From positions 620,001-684,000 of the forward strand of contig NZ_QVID01000001.1 in the NCBI RefSeq assembly GCF_003413745.1: a DNA stretch of 64,000 bases. The letters run 5' to 3'. Positions 17,550-25,935 of the stretch are shown here, in pieces. How positions within the stretch are numbered: position 1 is the stretch's first letter; each line of letters opens with the position of its first letter. The notes beneath the pieces were generated by a model that saw only the letters and a list, made by a program, of their open reading frames with translations, was not told the DNA's origin and ran no database searches. Source of the DNA: Marixanthomonas ophiurae (GTDB lineage Bacteria > Bacteroidota > Bacteroidia > Flavobacteriales > Flavobacteriaceae). A program made the position numbers and the translations under genes.

Positions 17550-17557
17550 TATATTTG
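17550..17557 (+). promoter_or_regulatory. predicted -7 element of the DUF3078 gene
   Basis: TATATTTG matches TAnnTTTG and lies 23 bases before the ATG at 17581. It also shows that a longer reading from a TTG at 17506 is not translated, since that codon is upstream of the predicted transcription start. Confidence 0.55.
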
Positions 17558-17580
17558 CAAAAAAAATAAACGTAACAATT

Positions 17581-18489
17581 ATGAAAAAAGTTTTAATTCT
17601 CCTACTGTTCATTTCCCCATTTATTGCAATGGCACAAGATGAAGAAACTGAAGAACCAAAAGACGGTTGGACCCGATCTGGAAATGTTTCTTTAATTTTT
17701 AACCAAGCAGCTTTTAACGACGAATGGACTGGTGGAGGAACATCCAATTATGCAGCAAACCTTAATTTTACTTACGACTTTAACTACCGACAGGGAAAAT
17801 TAACGTGGGATAACCGGATATTGGCAGATTACGGAATTACAAAAACAAAAGATGATGATTTTTCCAGAAAAACAAATGACCGATTAGAACTAAATTCTAT
17901 TTTAGGTCGTCAAATACAAGAAAGCAACTGGTATTACTCCTTTTTTGTAAACTTTAAAACCCAATTTGCAAAAGGATACGAATTTGGCGAAGATGCTGAT
18001 GGTAACGAAATACGTACCGAAACCACACGCTTTATGTCTCCTGGTTATCTCCAGTTTGGACCTGGCATGCTTTGGAAAAAGAGCGATAACTTTAAAGTAA
18101 ATATAGCTCCTGCAACTGCTCGTCTTATTTTTGTAAACGAAAAATTTACGACTGTTGATCCAGCTCTAGCTGATGAATTTAACGAAGCAGGTGGTTATTT
18201 TGGTGTTGACGCAAACGAAACTACTCGTTTTGAGTTTGGCGCCTCGATAAATGCATACTATAAAGTAGATTTAATGGAAAATGTATCTATGGAAAATGTT
18301 TTGGGGCTGTACTCTAATTACTTAGAAGATCCTCAAAATGTTGATCTAGATTATACAATGAATCTAGTATTGAAAGTAAACGACTGGATTACGGCCAATG
18401 CTACCTTCCAAGCAATTTATGACGATAATGCCGTACAAGCTTTTCAAATACGTGAAACTCTTGGTGTAGGTGTTGGTTATAAATTTTAA
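17581..18489 (+). CDS. DUF3078 family outer-membrane protein
   Basis: A 302-residue exported protein: signal peptide 1-19 (ends IAMAQ), an acidic stretch (DEETEEPKDG), then the DUF3078 opening GWTRSGNVSLIFNQAAFND-EWTGGG and alternating amphipathic strands to a C-terminal VGVGYKF, which ends in the Phe expected of a beta-barrel. The family is common in Bacteroidota and is thought to be outer-membrane; its job is not known. I chose the ATG at 17581 because it gives a clean signal peptide and follows the -7 element. A strong bidirectional terminator comes after. Confidence 0.82.
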   Translation: MKKVLILLLFISPFIAMAQDEETEEPKDGWTRSGNVSLIFNQAAFNDEWTGGGTSNYAANLNFTYDFNYRQGKLTWDNRILADYGITKTKDDDFSRKTNDRLELNSILGRQIQESNWYYSFFVNFKTQFAKGYEFGEDADGNEIRTETTRFMSPGYLQFGPGMLWKKSDNFKVNIAPATARLIFVNEKFTTVDPALADEFNEAGGYFGVDANETTRFEFGASINAYYKVDLMENVSMENVLGLYSNYLEDPQNVDLDYTMNLVLKVNDWITANATFQAIYDDNAVQAFQIRETLGVGVGYKF

Positions 18490-18510
18490 TAGCTACTGTA
18501 AAAAATCATG

Positions 18511-18545
18511 AAAAAACCGGCAAATAGAATTTGCCGGTTTTTTTA
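18511..18545. terminator. bidirectional terminator between DUF3078 gene and hflX
   Basis: A 15-bp perfect stem (18511-18525 with 18529-18543) and 3-base loop, A-rich on the left and T-rich on the right, so it can stop transcription from both converging genes. Confidence 0.85.
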
Positions 18546-19757
18546 TTCTTCTTCATACAGGTACTTCTCTGGATAGAGAAAGTTATTGTAGGGGAAACGT
18601 GTAACGTGAATATCCCTTACTTTTTCATACACCAGCTTCCTAAACTCTTCAAAATTATCTTTATTCAATGCTGAAATGAAAATAGCGTTTTCCTCACGGT
18701 TCATCCAAGTCTGTTTCCAATCTTTCAAGGTGTTGTGTGCTGTTGTTTTTTCAGTAACCAAATCGTCTTCTTCAATCACTTCAGGGTTGTATTGATCAAT
18801 TTTATTAAAAACCATAATTACTGGTTTATCTGCACTTTCAATTTCGTCCAATACTTTGTTTACCGAAGCAATATGATCTTCAAAAGAAGGGTGCGAAATA
18901 TCCACAACGTGTAATAATAGATCTGCTTCCCGAACCTCATCCAACGTACTTTTAAATGATTCTACCAACTGGGTAGGCAGCTTTCTTATAAATCCAACGG
19001 TGTCAGTTAATAGAAAAGGAAGATTCCCAATTACTACTTTTCTAACTGTAGTATCAAGCGTTGCAAAAAGTTTATTTTCGGCAAATACTTCACTTTTACT
19101 AATGCTGTTCATCAAGGTAGACTTACCAACATTTGTGTAACCCACTAAGGCCACACGAACCAACGAACCACGATTTCCACGTTGCACTTCCATTTGCTTG
19201 TCAATCTTCTCCAACTTTTTCTTCAAAAGTGTGATGCGGTCTCTTACAATACGACGGTCGGTTTCAATTTCGGTTTCACCGGGCCCACGCATACCAATAC
19301 CACCACGTTGACGCTCTAAGTGCGTCCACATACCGGCTAATCGGGGTAGTAAATATTCGTATTGGGCTAATTCCACTTGCGTACGAGCATAGCTAGTTTT
19401 AGCTCTTTGTGCGAAGATATCTAGTATTAAATTAGTTCGGTCTATAATTTTGCACCGTAATATTTTCTCAATGTTTTTTTGTTGAGCAGGTGATAATTCG
19501 TCATCAAAAATTGCGGTACCAATATCGTTTTCTTCAACAAATTCCCGCACTTGTTCCATTTTACCACTTCCAATAAAAGTTTTAGGATTTGGGGAATCCA
19601 TTTTTTGGGTAAAACGTTTTGATACTTCACCTCCGGCAGTATAAGCCAAAAACTCTAGTTCATCTAAATATTCTGTAGACTTATCTTCGTCTTGATATTG
19701 TGTTATTAAACCAATGAGTATGGTTTTTTCGTATTCTATTTTAGTTTGTTCAATCAT
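18543..19757 (-). CDS. hflX: ribosome-associated GTPase HflX
   Basis: A 404-residue HflX. The N-terminal domain holds FIGSGKMEQV and FDDELSPAQQKNIE, the linker has the RGGIGMRGPGETEIETDRR signature, and the G domain shows G1 GYTNVGKST, G3 DTVGFIRKLP and G4 NKID. It binds the 50S subunit and splits stalled ribosomes, notably in heat stress. The ATG at 19757 is chosen over one 27 bases upstream because the predicted -7 element (19774-19781) would leave the longer start at or before the transcription start. Confidence 0.94.
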   Translation of the reverse strand: MIEQTKIEYEKTILIGLITQYQDEDKSTEYLDELEFLAYTAGGEVSKRFTQKMDSPNPKTFIGSGKMEQVREFVEENDIGTAIFDDELSPAQQKNIEKILRCKIIDRTNLILDIFAQRAKTSYARTQVELAQYEYLLPRLAGMWTHLERQRGGIGMRGPGETEIETDRRIVRDRITLLKKKLEKIDKQMEVQRGNRGSLVRVALVGYTNVGKSTLMNSISKSEVFAENKLFATLDTTVRKVVIGNLPFLLTDTVGFIRKLPTQLVESFKSTLDEVREADLLLHVVDISHPSFEDHIASVNKVLDEIESADKPVIMVFNKIDQYNPEVIEEDDLVTEKTTAHNTLKDWKQTWMNREENAIFISALNKDNFEEFRKLVYEKVRDIHVTRFPYNNFLYPEKYLYEEE

Positions 19758-19773
19758 ATATTTAGTTCTGTAA

Positions 19774-19781
19774 CAAAGATA
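19774..19781 (-). promoter_or_regulatory. predicted -7 element of hflX
   Basis: On the minus strand TATCTTTG matches TAnnTTTG, 16 bases before the hflX ATG. No clear -33 TTTG at the usual distance. Confidence 0.5.
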
Positions 19782-19866
19782 CAAAAGGTTTTGCTTCAGA
19801 ATTTTGTAATTTAGGTGCTTTTAAGAGTTTTAAAGTCTATAAGAAGTTATAAATAAATAGCCGCAC

Positions 19867-21291
19867 TCAATTTATAGCTTCGGCATTAATTAAAACCTCG
19901 TCAAGTTCGTATGTTCCATCAAAATTTTCTTCGTCTTTACCCACATACTTAAATGCAATATGAACACTCCCTTCTATACAAGATAAATCTATGGTGCCAG
20001 ACTCAATCCAATCTCCAAAAAAGTCACTATCCTCAACAATTAAGGCTTCAGGAATTGGTTTCCAATTGGCTAATGGAATATTTTTAGAATTCCCGTCCCA
20101 ATCAGTTGCATATAAAACCACCATATAACTTAAATCAGAAAAACTATTCGATGTTTTAAAATTCAAGGTTTCTCCTTCTTGAGCATCAAAATCGATTTCT
20201 GGACTGACCAACCAACCAATTGAAAGTTCATCATTACTATTCCTGGCACTAAACCGTGCCGAAATACCCAATGACGCATTGCTGCTATCATCAAAATAAG
20301 CTTCCCACAACTCGGCACCCGCTTCGGCGTAATTAGTCCACCCATTTCCGCTAATAGGACTATCTTCAGTTTGAGTTTCAAAGAAATCCTTGAATAATTC
20401 TATTTCACCCATTTCGTTAGCTATACCACAAACATCGCAACGGTCACTTCCTTCTAACTTTATAGTAGAAGGATTGTTTACTGTCACAATAAATTCACTT
20501 CCATTAAAACTTTTACTCAATATTGCAGCCATAGAACCTTTACCTTGTGGTAAAAGCAATGATTTAAAATCTGCGAATGTGCTTGTACTGAAAACAGTTT
20601 TACTTCCTGTTGTACAACTCTCTAAAATACGTTCTCCGTCAAAGCTATCTTCAGGTTCACCGGAAAATGTTTTTCTATTTTCTCCGAAAACTTCGCTACT
20701 GTTAAACTGAACGTTTTCCAGTTGAATATATAGGTTTGTTTTTGAGTCATCAAACTCTGTTATGTTAATTGGTAACGCAACAATTTCAGCTAATTCTTCA
20801 TCTCTAATAAGGAATTCATCAAATTGAGATTCTGCAATGCTTTCAATAGCGTTTCCATCTCTAATTCCCAATGTTAACACACCGCTATCCAAACCTACTG
20901 TAAGGCCATCCAATTTAACATGTACTTTTCGGCCAAATTCATAGACTGTAAACAATGGGTTTGAATCTATTAACACCTTTACTCCGGCTTTTGGATTTTC
21001 AGGGCTGTCCTGTATTATTAATTCTTCAAAAAAGTTTCCTCCTTCATCGCTTGAAATAACATATCCGGTAACATATGAGTCGGTTTCAGAAAAAGTTAAA
21101 AACTCATTTTCATTTGTGTTTAATTCTTGTAAATATAGGTTTCTAAGCTGCTCAACAGTAACATCGCCTTCTAGATCAACAACCGTAGTATCGGTATTTG
21201 GCACATTAAAATCGTCGTCCTTAACACAGGAAGTAGCTACTACTGCCAGTAAGAACAGGGTTATCAGTTTATAAAAGTTAAAAGTTTTCAT
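19867..21291 (-). CDS. DUF5689-type lipoprotein
   Basis: A 474-residue lipoprotein (lipobox ATSC, Cys22). Residues about 38-275 resemble DUF5689, an OB-like module found beside TonB receptors in Bacteroidota: VTVEQLRNLY, TGYVISSDEGGNFFEELIIQD and TLGIRDGNAIESI. Residues about 300-470 form a jelly-roll/choice-of-anchor J-like domain (NEMGEIELFKDFFETQ, LSIGWLVSPEIDF, HIAFKYVG). It follows the TonB receptor gene by 32 bases in the same transcript, as a surface partner lipoprotein would. The ligand is not evident. A surface nutrient-binding role is inference. Confidence 0.75.
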   Translation of the reverse strand: MKTFNFYKLITLFLLAVVATSCVKDDDFNVPNTDTTVVDLEGDVTVEQLRNLYLQELNTNENEFLTFSETDSYVTGYVISSDEGGNFFEELIIQDSPENPKAGVKVLIDSNPLFTVYEFGRKVHVKLDGLTVGLDSGVLTLGIRDGNAIESIAESQFDEFLIRDEELAEIVALPINITEFDDSKTNLYIQLENVQFNSSEVFGENRKTFSGEPEDSFDGERILESCTTGSKTVFSTSTFADFKSLLLPQGKGSMAAILSKSFNGSEFIVTVNNPSTIKLEGSDRCDVCGIANEMGEIELFKDFFETQTEDSPISGNGWTNYAEAGAELWEAYFDDSSNASLGISARFSARNSNDELSIGWLVSPEIDFDAQEGETLNFKTSNSFSDLSYMVVLYATDWDGNSKNIPLANWKPIPEALIVEDSDFFGDWIESGTIDLSCIEGSVHIAFKYVGKDEENFDGTYELDEVLINAEAIN

Positions 21292-21323
21292 TTTATATAG
21301 GTATTTGTTTTATTCGGTTTTAG

Positions 21324-24176
21324 TTAAAAGCGTACGTAAAAATTTAGGTAATAGGAAGTTCCATATCCAAAGAAATAACGGGGTCCAAAAATAGCGCCGT
21401 TTGCTCTAGATTGATCTTCTTGTAAATCTGGATAGGCAGTTTTTCTTCCTTGTTCAAAACCTCCTGTTTTATATTCTTGGTCTAAAATATTGGTGATTAC
21501 AGCAAAGAAACCTACATAGTAATCGTTTATTTTCCAGGATTTTCCACCTATTGCATTTACCAAAAAGTAATCGCCAAATTCTTCTTGTTTAAGGATATCT
21601 TTTGCAACTTCAGGATCGTAATTTGAATAGGGTTGTCCATCAAAATCAGTACTGAAATTGGCAGATCGTGCCAAGTTATTTACATCTATATATGCATTGC
21701 TGAAATAATTGGTTGTTGTACCTACCCACCAAAAGTCAGGATCACGATATTCAAACCCTACTTGATATGCTCTTTCAGGCCCTCCAGCAATGTGATAGTT
21801 TTTTAAGTTGGTTGTACCGCCACCAAATACCAACGGGCCTTCAAAATCATCACTTGTTAAATACAAGTTAGGATTGTTATTGTAAATGTATTGTCCAACA
21901 GACGCCGCTGCTTTTAATTTAATTGTAGGTGTTACTTGGGCCTCAATACCTAATTCGGCTCCTAAGTGTCTTTTTTCGGCACCCTTAATCACTTCCTGTA
22001 CAAAAGCCCCTTCGTCATAACCAAGACCAGTTAGATTTTCAGTAAAGTAGAAACCTATATCTGTTGCATCTTTAATATTTGCGTAAAATCCAGTCAATCT
22101 TGCTTTTACTATAGGCGAACGGAAAATGTAACTAAGGTCGGCAGTTGTAATTTTCTCATCTTCTAAACCAATAACTACATCGTTATTTTGACGTGCATTG
22201 CTAAAGGTGTTGCGAATGCTTGGGGCTTTCGTCAAGTAACCGGCATTAAAGTCAACCAAATGACGGCCTGTTACTTTATAAGTTGCCCCTCCTTTTACTT
22301 TAAAGTTAGTAAAGCTCACCTTTTCACTTTTCCCTAACGATCTGCTACCTGGGTAATTTCCGTTTTCATACAATCCATTACGTTGGTAATTAGTTGATGA
22401 AACTTCGGCACCTGTGTAAAAATCTATTTTGTTGTATTTAAATTGAGTTTGGGCAAAACCTGTAAGCACATCAGCGTTGATATCGTAATTATACTTGTAA
22501 CGATCGCCTTCTTTTACAATACGATTTCGATTTTGCAAATCACTCTGTGCTATATCGCCTACACTTATTTGTTGGTTTTGGGCATCTTCGCCAGCAAAGA
22601 AATCTACATCTAAATAACCTGTACCTCCCAATAAGTCTTTTAGTTCAGCAAAATTTTCACTTTTTAAATTACGATAGTTCGCACTAGCAGTAAAAAGTAT
22701 ATTTTCTGCAAAACTGGTATTTAAAATGGTGTTTGCAGTAAGTTGTGTATCGTCAACTCTATCTTCTTGTATAGCATAAATAGCATTTCCTCCATTTGTT
22801 CTTACAATGGAATTAGCTCTATACAATGACTCCCAATCTAATTGACCGTCATTTATAAACTCTTGTTCGGCCAAATATGCATTTCGGTAATCAGCTGTTG
22901 TTGGGTCGTCGTCCTGTAAAAAATAACTAGGTAAACGTTGATAATAATTACCCAAAGGGTTTCGGGCACCCCCAATATAGGCTTCTTCTCCGTCAATGTT
23001 TATCAATCTAGTACCTCCATTGTCTATGCGGGTATTTCCCATTTTTCCAAATTGGTAGCCAAGATTGGTATTAAGTGTTGTTTTATCTGAAATATCCCAG
23101 TAATGGTTCAACATAATGACCGGTTCTTCAATCTCCCGAATGCGGCTATTGCGTTTACCCCCATCTTGATAGCCCCAGTTTGGGTTGTACCTTCTATCTT
23201 TTAGGTCTTTCATCTCTTGAGTAATAGCCGTAGATTTCCCTCTTCTATTTGGTGTATAAAAAGCCGAAAAATTTAAACTATGATCATCGCTCAATTGTTT
23301 TTCTACTGAAGCAAATATGGAGTTAGCATCATATAAAGTACCATCTATATATCCTTCGTTACCAAAACGTCTAGAAACCAATACTGAGTATGCCCAACCA
23401 TTGTTTAATAGACCACTATTATACGACCCCATAACACGACCACTATAACTGCGGTTTGCCATAGCATATGAAATACGCCCTCCTTCCCTGTATTGAGATG
23501 CACGCATAACAATATTAGTAGTCCCAGCAATGCCCCCGAATGTATAATCATTAGGACTCAAGCCCATTGAAAACTCTCGGTTTCGTTGCGCATCGTTCAA
23601 CCCGCCCCAATTGCTCCATTGTGGGCGGCCGTTGTATTGTTTGTTCATTTCAATACCGTTGATCAATACTTTCCCGTTTTCATTGTCTAGTCCTCTTGGA
23701 CGGAAAAAAGTAGCACTGAAATCGAAAGCGGCAGCATTAAGAAATACATCCCTTGATGCTTGCAAAAGCCCTGAAATATTAAAAGAGGTTCCATCATCTT
23801 GGTCCAACTCATTATTTGAAAGACTAATAACACCTATCTGAGCTTCTACTTCAGTTAGGTCAACCTCTAATAAAATAGGGTCAAGGTTAATAGTTTCTCC
23901 ATTTTGAATAATAATTGGAATACGTTGGCTTATGTAACTTGGGGTAGCAACTAAAAGTACTTGCTCCCCTTGTGGCAAGTCACTTGCTTTAATACTGAAA
24001 GTTCCTTCAGCAGAGGTTTCAGCACTAAAATTACTGGACTGAATATGTACCTCAACACCGGTTATGGGCTCACTGGAATCTGTATCAACAATTCTCCCCA
24101 TTACAACTGTATCTTGGGCTTGAAACTGAAAGAAACTCAATAACCCAATCCACAGCACAAATAGATACTGTTTCAT
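21324..24176 (-). CDS. TonB-dependent receptor with carboxypeptidase-regulatory-like N-terminus
   Basis: A 950-residue outer-membrane receptor. Signal peptide 1-20, then a CarboxypepD_reg-like domain (about 24-110, VVMGRIVDTDSSEPITGVEV), a plug domain (about 125-235, GKVLINGIEMN, then PQWSNWGGLND and FGGIAGTTNIVMRAS) and a 22-strand barrel with closing NFYVRF. The terminal aromatic fits BAM insertion. It transports a large substrate with TonB energy. The next gene in the transcript encodes a DUF5689 lipoprotein, and the divergent neighbour is an exported endonuclease/phosphatase-type enzyme. It is paralogous to the receptor at 25936-28692 (shared WSNWxGL plug motif). Confidence 0.88.
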   Translation of the reverse strand: MKQYLFVLWIGLLSFFQFQAQDTVVMGRIVDTDSSEPITGVEVHIQSSNFSAETSAEGTFSIKASDLPQGEQVLLVATPSYISQRIPIIIQNGETINLDPILLEVDLTEVEAQIGVISLSNNELDQDDGTSFNISGLLQASRDVFLNAAAFDFSATFFRPRGLDNENGKVLINGIEMNKQYNGRPQWSNWGGLNDAQRNREFSMGLSPNDYTFGGIAGTTNIVMRASQYREGGRISYAMANRSYSGRVMGSYNSGLLNNGWAYSVLVSRRFGNEGYIDGTLYDANSIFASVEKQLSDDHSLNFSAFYTPNRRGKSTAITQEMKDLKDRRYNPNWGYQDGGKRNSRIREIEEPVIMLNHYWDISDKTTLNTNLGYQFGKMGNTRIDNGGTRLINIDGEEAYIGGARNPLGNYYQRLPSYFLQDDDPTTADYRNAYLAEQEFINDGQLDWESLYRANSIVRTNGGNAIYAIQEDRVDDTQLTANTILNTSFAENILFTASANYRNLKSENFAELKDLLGGTGYLDVDFFAGEDAQNQQISVGDIAQSDLQNRNRIVKEGDRYKYNYDINADVLTGFAQTQFKYNKIDFYTGAEVSSTNYQRNGLYENGNYPGSRSLGKSEKVSFTNFKVKGGATYKVTGRHLVDFNAGYLTKAPSIRNTFSNARQNNDVVIGLEDEKITTADLSYIFRSPIVKARLTGFYANIKDATDIGFYFTENLTGLGYDEGAFVQEVIKGAEKRHLGAELGIEAQVTPTIKLKAAASVGQYIYNNNPNLYLTSDDFEGPLVFGGGTTNLKNYHIAGGPERAYQVGFEYRDPDFWWVGTTTNYFSNAYIDVNNLARSANFSTDFDGQPYSNYDPEVAKDILKQEEFGDYFLVNAIGGKSWKINDYYVGFFAVITNILDQEYKTGGFEQGRKTAYPDLQEDQSRANGAIFGPRYFFGYGTSYYLNFYVRF

Positions 24177-24303
24177 ATTAAAAAATAGTTGCTTGTTGCT
24201 AAAAAAGGAGAGTCTTATTAAAAGTAAAATTACAATTTTTTATTGAATAACTTTCTTTTTAATACTTTTATAGTTATTTATTTACAATTTTAACTATATT
24301 TTA

Positions 24304-25359
24304 ATGAAATTCACTTATTATTATTTTGTCCTTTTGACTCTCTATTGTACCCTTGCCTTCTCTCAAGAGACTAAAAAATATAAAATAAATACCATTGCTT
24401 TTTACAATCTTGAAAACCTATACGATACCGAAGATGACACTACTATTTATGACGAATCTAGCCCGATGATGGAAATGGGAGAGAATGTACGAGAAGAAGT
24501 ATACAAACAAAAGCTTTCCAATATGGCGAAAGTTATTTCAGAAATTGGAGAAGATATAACTGGGACTAGCCCTGCTATTATAGGGGTTTCTGAAATTGAA
24601 AACAAGAAGGTAGTAGAAGACCTTGTAAACCAAGAACCTCTTTTAAACAAAGATTACGGTATTATTCAGTTTGACTCTCCCGACAGGCGTGGGATTGATG
24701 TAGCATTTTTATACCAAAAAAAACTATTTATACCAACTAATTATAAAGCGCACCCACTTTTAATATATTATAATAATGATCGTACTAGACGCATATATAC
24801 AAGGGATCAACTTTTGGTTAGTGGTATGCTCGATGGTGAAAAAATACACTTTATAGTAAATCACTGGCCCTCTCGTAGCGGTGGGGAAGCTAGGAGTCGT
24901 CCCAAACGAATAAAGGCTGCAAAGCTGAACAAACAGATTATCGATTCACTTTTTAGTCAAGATCCATATGCTAAAATTATTACCATGGGTGATTTAAACG
25001 ACGACCCCACTAGTCCAAGTGTAAAAGAAGTTTTAAAAGCTAAAAAAAATAGAGAGGATGTTAAACTTAAAGAACTTTATAACCCTATGGAAGAGATGCA
25101 CAATAAAGGAATTGGTACTCTGGCATGGAGAGATAGCTGGAATTTATTTGATCAAATAATTCTCTCTAAAGAATTACTTAAGAAAGACTATTCTTCATAT
25201 AGGTTTTACAAAGCTGGTATATTTAACAAGAGCTATCTTGCAAATCCTAGAGGGAGATATAAAGGGTATCCGTACCGAAGTTTTGCAAATGGTTTTACTG
25301 GTGGTTATAGCGATCACTTCCCAGTGTATGTTTATTTAATTAAAGAAGTTTCAAAATAA
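24304..25359 (+). CDS. exported endonuclease/exonuclease/phosphatase family protein
   Basis: A 351-residue protein with a signal peptide (about 1-21, ending LAFSQ) and the EEP fold: FYNLENLYDTEDD near 32-44 (Asn), GVSEIENKKV near 96-105 (catalytic Glu), IVNHWPSRSGG near 183-193 (catalytic His), MGDLNDDP near 228-235 (Asp/Asn) and GYSDHFPVY near the C-terminus (Asp/His). All active-site residues appear present. Substrates of such exported enzymes include DNA and phosphodiesters. It is divergent from the TonB receptor/DUF5689 pair, which suggests that its products may be taken up by that system; this is inference. Confidence 0.86.
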   Translation: MKFTYYYFVLLTLYCTLAFSQETKKYKINTIAFYNLENLYDTEDDTTIYDESSPMMEMGENVREEVYKQKLSNMAKVISEIGEDITGTSPAIIGVSEIENKKVVEDLVNQEPLLNKDYGIIQFDSPDRRGIDVAFLYQKKLFIPTNYKAHPLLIYYNNDRTRRIYTRDQLLVSGMLDGEKIHFIVNHWPSRSGGEARSRPKRIKAAKLNKQIIDSLFSQDPYAKIITMGDLNDDPTSPSVKEVLKAKKNREDVKLKELYNPMEEMHNKGIGTLAWRDSWNLFDQIILSKELLKKDYSSYRFYKAGIFNKSYLANPRGRYKGYPYRSFANGFTGGYSDHFPVYVYLIKEVSK

Positions 25360-25401
25360 ATATCTTCTTTTAACGACAATAAAAAGGGCTTTTTTTAATT
25401 C

Positions 25402-25842
25402 TTAAAACCACTGTCCCCAAGGTATTCTACTCAGCATTAAAATAAGGGCGATGGTATAAAATATAGCCAGCATCTTAAATTTTGGTTTGGAAACCAATTT
25501 CTTTTTATGTTTTGAGTAACCAATTGTTATAAAAACCACCGTAAGTATCATAACAAGTGGATGTTCTACTGCATATAAGCGTAACATAGAATCTTTCATA
25601 ACAGTCCCCATACCATTACTTGTCAACGATTGTAAGCCTAAAGGCGACACAAAATAAAGTATTAGACCAATTAATAACTGAATATGAGTTACGATTAACG
25701 CAAATAACGAAATCCTGAAATCTTTAGGGGAATATTCTTTATTAGAGAAAAAGCTAATTAAAGCGTTTAGGGTTGCCAAGACAACAATAACTAAAACAAG
25801 GTATGCCCAATACGAATGAACAAATTGAAGAGTGGTGTACAT
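25402..25842 (-). CDS. four-helix integral membrane protein (cytochrome b-like, function uncertain)
   Basis: A 146-residue protein with four predicted membrane helices (about 8-31, 46-66, 93-110 and 124-141). Histidines lie in or near helices at FVHSYW, VTHIQ and VEHPLV, so haem binding is possible, and similar proteins are commonly labelled cytochrome B in flavobacteria, a name I regard as unproven. No CXXCH motif. It stands alone between a nuclease gene and a TonB receptor; the terminator just upstream belongs to the receptor gene. Confidence 0.6.
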   Translation of the reverse strand: MYTTLQFVHSYWAYLVLVIVVLATLNALISFFSNKEYSPKDFRISLFALIVTHIQLLIGLILYFVSPLGLQSLTSNGMGTVMKDSMLRLYAVEHPLVMILTVVFITIGYSKHKKKLVSKPKFKMLAIFYTIALILMLSRIPWGQWF

Positions 25843-25882
25843 AGTTAGATTTTTAGAATCCCAAAGGTAGCGATTATTCCAT

Positions 25883-25915
25883 AAAAAAACCGCTTCAAAT
25901 AGATGAAGCGGTTTT
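25883..25915 (-). terminator. terminator of the TonB receptor gene
   Basis: 12-bp exact stem (25886-25897 with 25904-25915) and 6-base loop; on the minus strand it is followed by a T run. It lies 20 bases after the receptor stop codon. Confidence 0.85.
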
Positions 25916-25935
25916 AGAAAATTTAAAGATATTTC

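Noticed and set aside
25360-25401. Terminator between the exported nuclease gene and the four-helix protein gene
   Set aside because: A-run and T-run flank GGGC, but stable pairing is weak.
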